This document shows, piece after piece, positions 15,893 to 25,380 of a DNA stretch of 30,697 bases. Origin of the DNA: JAAZNF01 sp964561025 (GTDB taxonomy: Bacteria > Myxococcota > B64-G9); contig CAZLNM010000059.1 in NCBI GenBank assembly GCA_964561025.1, positions 1-30,697 on the forward strand, written 5' to 3'. The stretch's first letter is position 1. The number at the start of each line of letters is the position of its first letter. The notes under the pieces are model-generated. The model did no database searches. It was given only the letters and a program-made list of their open reading frames with translations, and was not told the DNA's origin. Position numbers and translations under genes: made by a program.

Positions 15893-15913
15893 TAAGTAAA
15901 TACTTATTGACAA
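15885..15913 (-). promoter_or_regulatory. Predicted promoter of the DUF438/hemerythrin gene
   Basis: On the minus strand TTGTCA (complement of 15908-15913) and TATAGG (complement of 15885-15890) are 17 bases apart. The spacer is almost exactly the 18-bp inverted repeat. Transcription would begin near 15878, leaving a leader of about 47 bases with GGAGG before the ATG at 15831. Confidence 0.55.
15891..15908. promoter_or_regulatory. 18-bp perfect inverted repeat, probable TetR operator
   Basis: AATAAGTA-AA-TACTTATT has 8-bp arms around two bases. It is an AT-only-like island in GC-rich DNA, midway between the divergent DUF438 gene and tetR. It fills the -35/-10 spacer of the leftward promoter and covers the predicted start of the rightward transcript, so one bound dimer could block both. 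Size and symmetry fit a TetR-family site. It does not resemble the FNR/DNR site (TTGAT-N4-ATCAA). Confidence 0.7.
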
Positions 15914-15954
15914 ATAATCCGTGGCGGGTAGGCTGGGGAGCGAAGGAGCGGCGC

Positions 15955-16545
15955 ATGTCCCGTCCGGCCAGGCACTCCAACGAGCGCATCGTGTGCGTGG
16001 CGCTGCGGCTGCTTTCGCGCCGCGGCCCGCGCGAGTTCACCGCGCAGGCCCTGGCCGACGAGCTGGGCATCACCCCCGGCGCGTTGTTCCGGCACTTTTC
16101 CTCCATGAGCGCCATCGTGGACGGGGTCATCGGGCGCATGGAGGCGACGCTGTTTGCGGGCTTTCCGCCGACGGACCGCGATCCCATCCGCTGTCTCGGG
16201 ACGTTCTTCCGCCAGCGCGTCGACGTCATCCATGCCCACCCCGACCTCTCGCGCCTGCTGCAAACGCAGCACCTCGGCCGGGCGGCGGGGAGGGGGATGG
16301 CGCGACGCCTCGCCGAGTTCAAGCGGCGCTCGCAAGAGTTCGTGCGGGACTGCCTCCGGCGCGCCGCGGCCCAGGGAGACCTCGACCCGGATCTCGACCC
16401 GGAGGCGGCGGCGGTCATCGTGCTCGGCGCCATCCACGCGCTGTCCCACGCCGGGGTCCGGGTGGTGAAGAGTCCTTCTCACGGCGCCATCACCGAGAAG
16501 GTGTGGCGCGTTCTCGAGGACGTGCTGCGCGGGAGGCGAGCATGA
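15955..16545 (+). CDS. TetR/AcrR-family transcriptional regulator
   Basis: 196 residues, the usual TetR size. The ATG at 15955 has AAGGAG seven bases upstream; an in-frame TTG at 15907 falls inside the operator region and is rejected. The N-terminal helix-turn-helix is clear: IVCVALRLLSRRGPREFTAQALADELGITPGALFRHFSSMSAIVDGVI (residues about 10-58), with the TetR-typical GxLFxHFxS recognition helix. The C-terminal ligand-binding domain (60-196) has no Cys-rich or haem motif that would name the inducer. It heads the operon that runs through nrfA, its stop overlapping the cupin start. It is expected to bind the inverted repeat at 15891-15908 and to repress both itself and the DUF438 gene; the signal is presumably related to nitrite, NO or redox state. 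That role is inference from position. Confidence 0.9.
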   Translation: MSRPARHSNERIVCVALRLLSRRGPREFTAQALADELGITPGALFRHFSSMSAIVDGVIGRMEATLFAGFPPTDRDPIRCLGTFFRQRVDVIHAHPDLSRLLQTQHLGRAAGRGMARRLAEFKRRSQEFVRDCLRRAAAQGDLDPDLDPEAAAVIVLGAIHALSHAGVRVVKSPSHGAITEKVWRVLEDVLRGRRA

Positions 16546-16886
16546 TGGACAAGAAGAGTCGCACCGGGCGGACGGATTTTGAATGCGGCCGGGTGGCGGA
16601 GCTGGTCGCCTACCAGAAGGGCGCCATCGTCAGCCGCGAGATCCTCAAGCGCAAGAGCGGCACCGTCACCGCCTTCGCCTTCGACCGGGGGCAGGGACTC
16701 AGCGAGCACACCGCGCCGTTCGACGCGCTGGTGCACATCGTGGCGGGTAGCGCCGAGATCAGCATCGGGGGCGTGGCGCGGCAGGTCCAGGCGGGAGAGA
16801 TGATCCGCATGCCGGCGAACGTGCCGCACGCGCTGCGGGCGCGTGGGCGCTTCAAGATGCTGCTCGTCATGATCCGTGGGGATTAG
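16542..16886 (+). CDS. Small single-domain cupin
   Basis: 114 residues. The ATG at 16542 overlaps the tetR stop (ATGATGG context), with GGAGG six bases upstream; the next ATG codon (16545) is also possible. The cupin motifs are visible: GQGLSEHTAPFDALVHIVAGSAEISIGG (motif 1, but with one His where many cupins have HxH) and GEMIRMPANVPHALRA (motif 2, with the conserved His). The remaining His residues could hold one metal or a small ligand. This compact cupin type is often found beside anaerobic and nitrosative-stress genes and may sense or quench a small molecule, but the function is unproven. Its place between the regulator and the ygbA-like gene argues for a role in the same response. Confidence 0.82.
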   Translation: MMDKKSRTGRTDFECGRVAELVAYQKGAIVSREILKRKSGTVTAFAFDRGQGLSEHTAPFDALVHIVAGSAEISIGGVARQVQAGEMIRMPANVPHALRARGRFKMLLVMIRGD

Positions 16887-16906
16887 CTCGTTCTCGGGGA
16901 GGTGAC

Positions 16907-17260
16907 GTGACGCAGGCAACACAAAGCCGCCGGATCGAGCGGGAGATCGAGACGGTGCGAACGATGGTGGGGATGTACTGCGCCGCGCATCATGAAGGCG
17001 CTGCGGGGCTTTGCGAAAATTGCGCGGAGCTGGCCGCCTACGCCGAGCGGCGGGTGCGCGCCTGCCGCTTCGGTGCCGACAAGCCGACCTGCCAGCGCTG
17101 TCCCGTCCATTGTTTCCGGCTGGAATCGCGAGAGGCCATCCGCCAGGTGATGCGCTACGCGGGACCGCGGATGGCATGGCGTCACCCCGGGCTGGCGCTA
17201 CGGCACCTGCTGGCAGGCTGGCGCGTGGCTTCGACGCCCGCCAAGGGAGGAGCGCGGTGA
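16907..17260 (+). CDS. YgbA-like protein ('nitrous oxide-stimulated promoter' family)
   Basis: 117 residues from a GTG at 16907 with GGGGAGG about five bases upstream. The family pattern is clear: EIETVRTMVGMYCAAHH, then LCENCAELAAYAERRVRACRFG, then KPTCQRCPVHCF, then REAIRQVMRYAGPRMAWRHPGLALRHLL. Conserved Cys and His (CxxC, CxxCPxHC) suggest a bound metal or cluster. In E. coli, ygbA is under NsrR control and is induced by nitric oxide; its biochemical role is not settled. Here it sits inside the tetR-nrfHA operon, and its stop overlaps the nrfH start by GTGA, implying coupled translation. It is the strongest independent marker that this operon answers nitrosative stress. Confidence 0.88.
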   Translation: MTQATQSRRIEREIETVRTMVGMYCAAHHEGAAGLCENCAELAAYAERRVRACRFGADKPTCQRCPVHCFRLESREAIRQVMRYAGPRMAWRHPGLALRHLLAGWRVASTPAKGGAR

Positions 17261-17757
17261 CCCGTCCGCTCTTTTCTCTCCGCTGGCTCCTGATCACCGC
17301 GCTCGGCGGCGCGCTGGCCGGCCTGGGCGCCTTCACCTTCGGTTACGCCGAGGGGTTCTCGTACCTCTTCGACGATCCCGCCGCCTGCGCCAACTGCCAC
17401 ATCATGCGCGGGCACTTCGACTCCTGGCGCAAGGGGCCGCACCACGCGGTGGCCGGTTGCGGCGACTGCCACCTGCCGGCGGGTTTCTTCGCCAAGTACC
17501 TGGCCAAGGCCCGCAACGGCTACCACCACGCGGTGGGCTTCACGTTTCAGAGCCCGCGCCCGGACCTGCCCGGCGAGCGCAAGGTCTTCGACGAGCCCAT
17601 CCGCATCAAACCCTTCAATCACCGCGTGCTGCAGCAGAACTGCCTGCGCTGCCATGCGGACCTCGTGCAGGAGATGGTGCGTGGCGCGACCTCGGGGGAC
17701 GACGCGGTGCTGTGCACCCAGTGCCACCGGGCCGTGGGCCACGAGGCGCGAAGGTAG
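17257..17757 (+). CDS. nrfH: Cytochrome c nitrite reductase small subunit, tetrahaem quinol dehydrogenase
   Basis: 166 residues from a GTG at 17257, overlapping the previous stop, with GGAGG six bases upstream. A single N-terminal membrane helix (LITALGGALAGLGAFTFGY) anchors a periplasmic NapC/NirT-type domain with four CxxCH sites: CANCH (44-48), CGDCH (68-72), CLRCH (129-133) and CTQCH (153-157). The first is CxxCHxM (Met50), the arrangement in NrfH where Met ligates haem 1 near the quinol site. NrfH takes electrons from menaquinol and passes them to NrfA on the outer face of the inner membrane. The length matches deltaproteobacterial and epsilonproteobacterial NrfH. Confidence 0.95.
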   Translation: MTRPLFSLRWLLITALGGALAGLGAFTFGYAEGFSYLFDDPAACANCHIMRGHFDSWRKGPHHAVAGCGDCHLPAGFFAKYLAKARNGYHHAVGFTFQSPRPDLPGERKVFDEPIRIKPFNHRVLQQNCLRCHADLVQEMVRGATSGDDAVLCTQCHRAVGHEARR

Positions 17758-17768
17758 AGGAGAGAGTC

Positions 17769-19238
17769 ATGGAACGACGGTTTTCACTGCGATCGATCCT
17801 TCCCTACCTGGGGGTCGGGCTGGGCGCGGCCGTGGCCACCGCGCTCGTGGCGGCCCTGCTCACCAACATCTTCGAGCGCAAGCAGGAAGCCAAGAACCCG
17901 TACCTCAAGCTGGTGGAGCTCTCGGAAGACGACGTCGATCCCAAGAAGTGGGGCGTCAACTGGCCGCGCCAGTACGACGGCTACCGGCGCACCGAGGAGG
18001 CCAGCGCCACCCGCTACGGCGGCGGGCTGATCGGCCCCGAGGGCGGCCTGCCCCCGCAAAAGAGCGACAAGCACCCGTGGCTCCGACGCATCTTCGCCGG
18101 GTATTTGTTCGCGGTGGATTACCGCGATCGGCGCGGGCACGCCTACATGCTGAAGGACCAGGAGGTCACCCGCCGCAACGTCCCCGAGGAGAACAAGCAG
18201 AGCGGCAACTGCCTGCACTGCCACGCCTCGGTCATGCCGCTCTACCGTTCGCTCGGCCGCGAGGCCCTGCCGCAGGGGTCGGCGCAGGAGCAGAACGCCA
18301 TCGGCATGGAGAAGGTCGGCGCCATGGGCTACTGGGACGCCCACCGCATGCTCGCCAAGACGCCCGGCGGCGCCCACCCGCTGTCCTGCGTGGACTGCCA
18401 CGATCCGGACAGCATGGAGCTGCGCGTGACGCGGCCGGCCTTCATCCGGGCCATCGGGGATCTGGCCGCCTCCTCGGCCGCCGTGTCGCACCTGCCCAGC
18501 ATCGAGCGCTGGCGCGCGGGCGGCCGCAATATGCGCTACGATCCCAACCGGGATGCGACGCGCCAGGAGATGCGCTCCTTCGTGTGCGGGCAGTGCCACG
18601 TGGAGTACTTCTGCGGCAAGGGGATGACCATCTTCTTCCCCTGGGCGAAGGGGCTCAAGGTCGAGGAGATCGAGAGCCTGTACGCCGACATGGAGGCCGA
18701 CGGAAAGCCCTTTCGCGACTGGGTGCACGCCGAGACCGGCTTTACGCAGTTCAAGGCCCAGCACCCGGAGTTCGAGGTGTGGAGCCAGGGCATCCACGCC
18801 CGCTCCGGCGTGGCCTGCGCCGACTGTCACATGCCGTACAAGCGCGAGGGGGCGCTCAAGATCTCCGAGCACTGGGTGCGCAGCCCCTTGCTCCAGGTGA
18901 GCCGCTCCTGCGGCGCCTGCCACCCCGCCAGCGAGCAGGAGATGCTGGAGCGGGCCTACGCCATCCAGGACCGGCACGTGGCTCTCCTCGACCGCGCCGG
19001 CGCGGCGGCGGTGGAGGCCATCGACGCCATGGCCGCGCTGCGACGGGAGGGGAAGGAAGGCGACCCGCGCCTGCCGGAGCTGGAGAAACTGCAGCGCGCG
19101 GCCCAGTGGCGGCTGGACTTCGTGGCCGCCGAGAACTCCATGGGCTTCCACGCGCCGCAGGAGCTGGCGCGCATCCTGGGCGAGTCCATCGACCTGTTTC
19201 GCAAGGCGCAGATCCTGGCCTTGCAGCCGGCCCGCTAG
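17769..19238 (+). CDS. nrfA: Ammonia-forming cytochrome c nitrite reductase, pentahaem catalytic subunit, CxxCH type
   Basis: 489 residues; AGGAG lies about seven bases before the ATG. An N-terminal hydrophobic segment (PYLGVGLGAAVATALVAALL) exports or anchors it. Five haem sites are seen: CLHCH (148-152), CVDCH (207-211), CGQCH (273-277), CADCH (350-354) and CGACH (381-385). The Tyr in CGQCHVEYF (Y280) and the His in GIHARSGVACADCH (H343) match the active-site Tyr and His of NrfA. The first haem site, which in classical NrfA is CxxCK with Lys as the axial ligand, is CxxCH here (His152). NrfA reduces nitrite to ammonium with six electrons and can also reduce NO and hydroxylamine. It lies 11 bases after nrfH and ends the operon. 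Confidence 0.94.
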   Translation: MERRFSLRSILPYLGVGLGAAVATALVAALLTNIFERKQEAKNPYLKLVELSEDDVDPKKWGVNWPRQYDGYRRTEEASATRYGGGLIGPEGGLPPQKSDKHPWLRRIFAGYLFAVDYRDRRGHAYMLKDQEVTRRNVPEENKQSGNCLHCHASVMPLYRSLGREALPQGSAQEQNAIGMEKVGAMGYWDAHRMLAKTPGGAHPLSCVDCHDPDSMELRVTRPAFIRAIGDLAASSAAVSHLPSIERWRAGGRNMRYDPNRDATRQEMRSFVCGQCHVEYFCGKGMTIFFPWAKGLKVEEIESLYADMEADGKPFRDWVHAETGFTQFKAQHPEFEVWSQGIHARSGVACADCHMPYKREGALKISEHWVRSPLLQVSRSCGACHPASEQEMLERAYAIQDRHVALLDRAGAAAVEAIDAMAALRREGKEGDPRLPELEKLQRAAQWRLDFVAAENSMGFHAPQELARILGESIDLFRKAQILALQPAR

Positions 19239-19267
19239 CAGGCCTTCCTCCCGAGCCTGGTTCGACA

Positions 19268-19297
19268 TTGCCGGAAGATCCCTGTCCGGTGTACAAT
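19268..19297 (+). promoter_or_regulatory. Predicted promoter of the MopE/propeller lipoprotein gene
   Basis: TTGCCG (19268-19273) and TACAAT (19292-19297) are 18 bases apart. The same stretch holds an imperfect inverted repeat, CATTGCCGG at 19266-19274 against CCGG-TGTA-CAATG ending at 19298. It lies 57 bases upstream of the start codon and would separate this gene from the nrf operon. Confidence 0.4.
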
Positions 19298-19354
19298 GCT
19301 CATGCTCTGTGTCGTGATGGAACGCAGGGTAATGTTCTCTTCGCGGAGGAGCCC

Positions 19355-21330
<1,976 letters not shown>

Positions 21331-21355
<25 letters not shown>

Positions 21356-22074
21356 CGCTCGGGCCCCGGGTCATGGGCCTCATCTTCGCGGGAAGCTGGC
21401 TGGCCGGGTGCGGCTGCGGCTCGTGCCTCGCCGGAACGCCCGACGAGGAGACCTTCGCGCGGCGCCGGGCATCCCTGGTGTCCGAGCTCCGGTCCGAGAT
21501 CCGCGATCCGGCAGTCCTTTCGGCCATCGGAAAGGTGCCGCGGCATCGTTTCGTTCCGGCGTCCCATCTGGACGAGGCCTACGGCAATTACCCGCTCCCC
21601 ATCGGACAGGGCCAGACCATCTCCCAGCCCTTCATCGTGGCGTACATGACCGAGGCTCTGAAGCTTCACAAGGGGGACAAGGTGCTGGAGGTCGGCACCG
21701 GTTCGGGATACCAGGCGGCCATCCTGGCCGAGATCGGCGCCCGGGTGTACTCGATAGAAATCATTGAAGAACTTTCTCAACGCGCGGGCCAGATTCTGAG
21801 CGAGCTGGGTTACCAGGTCGCGCTCCGGGTACAAGACGGCTGGGACGGTTGGCCCGAGGAAGCGCCGTTCGATGCCATCATCATCACCGCCGCGCCGCGC
21901 GCGATCCCACCGCCCATCGTCTCCCAGCTTCGAGAAGGTGGCCGACTCTCGGTGCCGCTGGGACCGGAAGGCAACCAGGTCCTCTACACCTACGTGAAGC
22001 GGGATGGGAAGCTCGTGGAGCTCGCGAGGCTCGACGTGCGCTTCGTCCCCATGACCGGGAAGGCCCTGCGCTAG
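21331..22074 (+). CDS. pcm: Protein-L-isoaspartate O-methyltransferase with lipoprotein signal peptide
   Basis: 247 residues from the ATG at 21331, with GGAG six bases upstream, starting inside the previous gene. PCMT methylates isoaspartyl residues of damaged proteins using S-adenosylmethionine. Seen: PRHRFVP, LPIGQGQTISQPFIVAYMTEALKL (the PCMT signature), VLEVGTGSGYQAAILAE (SAM motif I) and DAIIITAAPRAIPPPIVSQLREGGRLSVPLG. The unusual part is the N-terminus: MDLRRRHLTL...SWLAGC, a positively charged start, a hydrophobic stretch and a canonical LAGC lipobox (Cys27). This would send the enzyme outside the cytoplasm, where SAM is not expected. An internal start at a GTG near 21479 would give a plain cytoplasmic enzyme, but no ribosome site precedes it. 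Confidence 0.9.
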
Positions 22075-22083
22075 GGGCTTTTT
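22062..22083 (+). terminator. Weak intrinsic terminator overlapping the pcm stop codon
   Basis: GCCCT and AGGGGC (with a bulged G) enclose a short loop that contains the stop, and five T residues follow (22079-22083). The stem is short, so termination may be partial. Confidence 0.4.
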
Positions 22084-22096
22084 CGCCGCAGTTACC

Positions 22097-22124
22097 TTGA
22101 CTTCCAGCGGGGGCCCGCGATAAT
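22097..22124 (+). promoter_or_regulatory. Predicted sigma70 promoter of the chaperone operon
   Basis: TTGACT (22097-22102) and GATAAT (22119-22124) are 16 bases apart, each five of six to consensus, just after the pcm terminator. Transcription would begin near 22131, giving a leader of about 59 bases. It looks like a housekeeping rather than a sigma32 promoter. Confidence 0.6.
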
Positions 22125-22189
22125 GGAGGGCGCGCGGGCCGGCACGTCGGCGAAAATTTCGGCCAGGCCTGAAATCCCGGGAGGGGAGG

Positions 22190-23509
22190 TTGACGACGGA
22201 AGAAACCAACACCTCCGGCAGCAACGAAGGGCCGGAAGCGCGCATCGTGCCCCAGCGCACCGGCTCGATCGATCCCTCCGCGGTCCAGCTCTCCCCGGAA
22301 GAAGCCTTCCTGCTCTTCAAGGTGGACGGCGTCTCCAACATGCAGCTTTTGATCCAGACCTCGGGGTTTCCGATCGAACGTGGCCGGGCCCTGTTCGATT
22401 CGCTGCGTGAAAAGGGACTGGTGGGCTGGGAATCCGGCGGCCGGCGTCACACCGCGGAGGAGCTCAAGCCGACCGCGCCCTCGCCCGAGCAGGTCGCCGA
22501 GGCGAAATCCGCTGAGCCGGCGCCGCCCGACAAGCAGCCCTGGTTGCACATGGCGTTCGACGACGCCTTGCTGGAGGAGAAGGCCGATCTCGACGAGGAT
22601 AGCCGGCGCAAGATCCTTTACCTGCACCAGAAAATGAATGAGCTGACCCACTATCAGCTCCTCGAGGTCGAGCGCCGCGCGGATCAGCGCACCATCAAGC
22701 GGGCCTACTTCGAGATCTCGCGCCAGTACCACCCGGACACGTATTTCCGCAAGGAGCTCGGGAGCTACAAGACGCGGGTGGAGGACATCTTCAAGCGCGT
22801 GACGCGGGCCTACGAGGTGCTCTCGGACCCGGAGCAGCGCAAGGCCTACGACGCCACGCTTCCTTACGAGCCCACCCCCGAGGAGCTGGAGGCCGCCCGC
22901 AAGCTCAAGGCCATCCAGGAGCGCGACGAGCGCATGCGCGAGGAACGCCGCCAGCGGCTGCTCCGGCGCATGCCGCTCTCCCAGCGCAAGGCCCAGGCCC
23001 GCGAGCACTTCGCCTTGGCCCAGGACTACCTGAAACGCAACGACCCGGTGCGGGCCATGAACGAGATCCAGATCACCCTGTCGCTGGATCCGGGCCAGGC
23101 CGAGTACGAGAAACTCGCGGAGGAGATCAAGCCCAAGGCCGGCAAGATCCGGGCCGAGCAGGACTTGAAGCGGGCCCGCGCCGAGGAGTCCATGGGCCGG
23201 CCCGAGGACGCCCTGCGTACGTACCTCAGGGTGCTCGAGTTCCTGCCGGACGAGCCGCATGCCCTGGCCAAGGCCGCGGAGCTGTTGCTCGCGGCAAAGC
23301 GCGACCTGCGCAAGGCGGTCAACTACTGCCGCCGGGCCCAGGCGCTGGAGCCGGACAACGCGGAGCTCATGCGTGTCCTGGCGGAGCTCTACCTCGAACT
23401 CGGGATGAACAAGAACGCCTTGCGGGAATACGCCCGCTACGCGGAGCACAAGCCGGCGGACGAGGATGTGCAGGCCCGGCTCAAGGAGCTGCGCCGGACG
23501 CGGGGTTGA
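22190..23509 (+). CDS. J-domain (DnaJ-like) protein with N-terminal helical module and C-terminal TPRs
   Basis: 439 residues from a TTG at 22190, with GGGAGG five bases upstream; no better start is visible. In order: a helical module (residues about 35-85, EEAFLLFKVDGVSNMQLLIQTSGFP...FDSLREKGLVGWE), a linker, then a J domain (about 152-215, HYQLLEVERRADQRTIKRAYFEISRQYHPDTYF) with the HPD tripeptide at 181-183 and AYEVLSDPEQRKAYDA. A charged helical segment (225-275) and several TPR units (280-430) follow. There is no Gly/Phe region or zinc finger, so it is not a general DnaJ. The HPD should stimulate the ATPase of the Hsp70 encoded 22 bases downstream, with TPRs choosing the clients. The helical module recurs in the third gene of the operon. 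Confidence 0.88.
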   Translation: MTTEETNTSGSNEGPEARIVPQRTGSIDPSAVQLSPEEAFLLFKVDGVSNMQLLIQTSGFPIERGRALFDSLREKGLVGWESGGRRHTAEELKPTAPSPEQVAEAKSAEPAPPDKQPWLHMAFDDALLEEKADLDEDSRRKILYLHQKMNELTHYQLLEVERRADQRTIKRAYFEISRQYHPDTYFRKELGSYKTRVEDIFKRVTRAYEVLSDPEQRKAYDATLPYEPTPEELEAARKLKAIQERDERMREERRQRLLRRMPLSQRKAQAREHFALAQDYLKRNDPVRAMNEIQITLSLDPGQAEYEKLAEEIKPKAGKIRAEQDLKRARAEESMGRPEDALRTYLRVLEFLPDEPHALAKAAELLLAAKRDLRKAVNYCRRAQALEPDNAELMRVLAELYLELGMNKNALREYARYAEHKPADEDVQARLKELRRTRG

Positions 23510-23531
23510 CCCGCGCACCACGGGAGAGCGC

Positions 23532-25367
23532 ATGGAACGAGTACTGGGAATCGACCTTGGCACCACCTACTCGTGCGTGGCGGTGGTGGAAAACGGCGCG
23601 CCCATGGTGATCGCCAACAAGGGCGGCTACCGCACCACCCCCTCCATCGTGGCCTTCACCGCCGGCGGGCGGCGCCTGGTGGGTCACCTGGCCAAGCGCC
23701 AGGCCATCACCAACCCCCAGAACACCCTGTTCGCGGTGAAGCGCTTCATCGGGCGCAAGTGGAACAGCGAGCTGGTGCAGCAGGTGAAGGAACGCATGCC
23801 CTACCGCATGATGGAGGGGCCGCACAACGACATCCGGGTGCAGGTGCAGGACCGGCAGTACAGCATCCCGGAGATCTCGGCCATCGTGCTCACCGAGATG
23901 AAGCGGGTGGCCGAGGAGTTCTTCAAGGCGCCCATCAACAAGGCGGTGATCACCTGCCCGGCCTACTTCAACGACGGCCAGCGCACCGCCACCAAGGACG
24001 CGGGGCGCATCGCCGGCCTCGACGTGCTGCGCATCATCAACGAGCCCACCGCCGCCGCCCTGGCCTATGGTTTCGGCAAGAAGATCGAAAAGCGCGTGGC
24101 GGTGTACGACCTGGGCGGCGGCACCTTCGACATCTCGCTTCTGGAGATCGGCAACGGGGTGTACGAGGTCATCGCCACCGCCGGGGACACCTTCCTGGGC
24201 GGCGAGGACTTCGACCAGCGAGTCACCGACTGGATGGTGTTCAACTTCGCCAAGGAGCACAACCTCGATCCGCGCACCGACCCCATGGCCCTGCAGCGCC
24301 TCAAGGACGCCGCCGAGAAGGCCAAGTGCGAGCTGTCGTTTCAGAACGAGGTCGAGATCAACCTGCCGTTCTTGTTCTCCACCGGCAAGAACCGCACCCT
24401 GCACTTTCAGAAGATGCTGGACCGCAAGAAGCTGGAGGAGCTCACCATCGACCTGGTGGAGCGCACCATCGACATCTGCGACCGGACCATCAAGGACGCC
24501 GGGCTCACCCCCAAGGACATCTCCGACGTCATCCTGGTGGGCGGGCAGAGCCGCATGCCCAAGGTGCAGGAGCTGGTGCAGAAGTACTTCGGGCGCGAGC
24601 CGTGCAAGAACGTGCACCCGGACGAGGTGGTGGCGCTGGGCGCGGCCATCCAGGGGTTCGCCCTGGTGAGCGAGGGCCCGGGCAAGAAGGAAGAGACCCT
24701 GTTGCTCGACGTCACCCCGCACTCGCTCGGCATCATGATCGTGGGCGGCTACTTCCAGACCTTGATCGAGAAGAACACCACCGTGCCCACCAGCGCCAGC
24801 CACATGTTCACCACCGTCAAGGATGGCCAGACCTCGGCCCGCATCATGGTGTTCCAGGGCGAGAGCAAGGTGGCCTCGGAGAACGAGCTCCTGGGCGAGT
24901 TCATCCTGTCCGGGCTGCGCGAGGCGCCGCGCGGGGAGGTAGAGATCGAGATCCGCTTCGACATCTCGGCCGACGGCATCGTATCGGTCTCGGCCAAGGA
25001 CATCGAGACCGGCCGGCAGCAGTCCATCGTGGTCACCGCCACCTCCGGGCTCACCGAGGACGAGGTGCAGCGCATGGCGGAGGACAACCGCGACTACCTG
25101 CTGTCCGCCGCCCAGGACGAGGAGTTCGAGAAGCAGCGCGTCCAGGTGGAGAAGATCATCGAGGAGATCGAGAAACTGCTGCCCGGGGTCGGCGAGGTGA
25201 TCTCGACCTCGCGCTTCTCCCGAGAGGCGCTGAACAAGGCCGAGGCCACCATCCAGCGAGCCCGCCTGGCCATCAAGCGGCGCGAGCTGAACAGCCTCTC
25301 CGATAGCCGGGAAGGGCTGGAGCGCACCCTGACCACCTTCAAGAGCCTGGCGGCTCGAAAGGGCTGA
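23532..25367 (+). CDS. DnaK-like Hsp70 chaperone, operon-specific paralogue
   Basis: 611 residues, slightly shorter than E. coli DnaK (638). The nucleotide-binding domain is complete: GIDLGTTYSCVAVVENG (phosphate 1), AVYDLGGGTFDISLLEI (phosphate 2), NEPTAAALAYGFG, and VILVGGQSRMPKVQELV (adenosine). The linker and substrate domain follow: LLLDVTPHSLGIMIVGGYFQTLIEKNTTVPTSASHMFTT, where the usual PLSLGIET is changed to PHSLGIMI. The C-terminal helical lid (about 510-611) is short and lacks a DnaK-type acidic tail. There is no grpE beside it, so nucleotide exchange must use the cell's general GrpE or another factor. It is between a J-domain/TPR protein and a proline-rich TPR protein, so it is most likely a dedicated machine rather than the main DnaK. 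The start ATG at 23532 is preceded by GGGAGAG. Confidence 0.9.
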   Translation: MERVLGIDLGTTYSCVAVVENGAPMVIANKGGYRTTPSIVAFTAGGRRLVGHLAKRQAITNPQNTLFAVKRFIGRKWNSELVQQVKERMPYRMMEGPHNDIRVQVQDRQYSIPEISAIVLTEMKRVAEEFFKAPINKAVITCPAYFNDGQRTATKDAGRIAGLDVLRIINEPTAAALAYGFGKKIEKRVAVYDLGGGTFDISLLEIGNGVYEVIATAGDTFLGGEDFDQRVTDWMVFNFAKEHNLDPRTDPMALQRLKDAAEKAKCELSFQNEVEINLPFLFSTGKNRTLHFQKMLDRKKLEELTIDLVERTIDICDRTIKDAGLTPKDISDVILVGGQSRMPKVQELVQKYFGREPCKNVHPDEVVALGAAIQGFALVSEGPGKKEETLLLDVTPHSLGIMIVGGYFQTLIEKNTTVPTSASHMFTTVKDGQTSARIMVFQGESKVASENELLGEFILSGLREAPRGEVEIEIRFDISADGIVSVSAKDIETGRQQSIVVTATSGLTEDEVQRMAEDNRDYLLSAAQDEEFEKQRVQVEKIIEEIEKLLPGVGEVISTSRFSREALNKAEATIQRARLAIKRRELNSLSDSREGLERTLTTFKSLAARKG

Positions 25368-25380
25368 GGCGCGAGAGTCC

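Noticed and set aside
15891..15908. Reading the palindrome as an NsrR or FNR/DNR site
   Set aside because: It lacks the TTGAT-N4-ATCAA core and the longer NsrR pattern; a TetR gene lies directly beside it.
17769..19238. Octahaem nitrite or tetrathionate reductase instead of NrfA
   Set aside because: Exactly five CxxCH sites are present with NrfA-like Tyr and His positions and an NrfH partner.
17654..19354. Long in-frame extension upstream of the MopE/propeller lipoprotein
   Set aside because: It overlaps nrfA in another frame and has shadow-like composition; the signal peptide and ribosome site put the start at 19355.
22190..25367. The main dnaK-dnaJ heat-shock locus
   Set aside because: The J protein lacks Gly/Phe and zinc-finger regions, grpE is absent and the promoter is sigma70-like.
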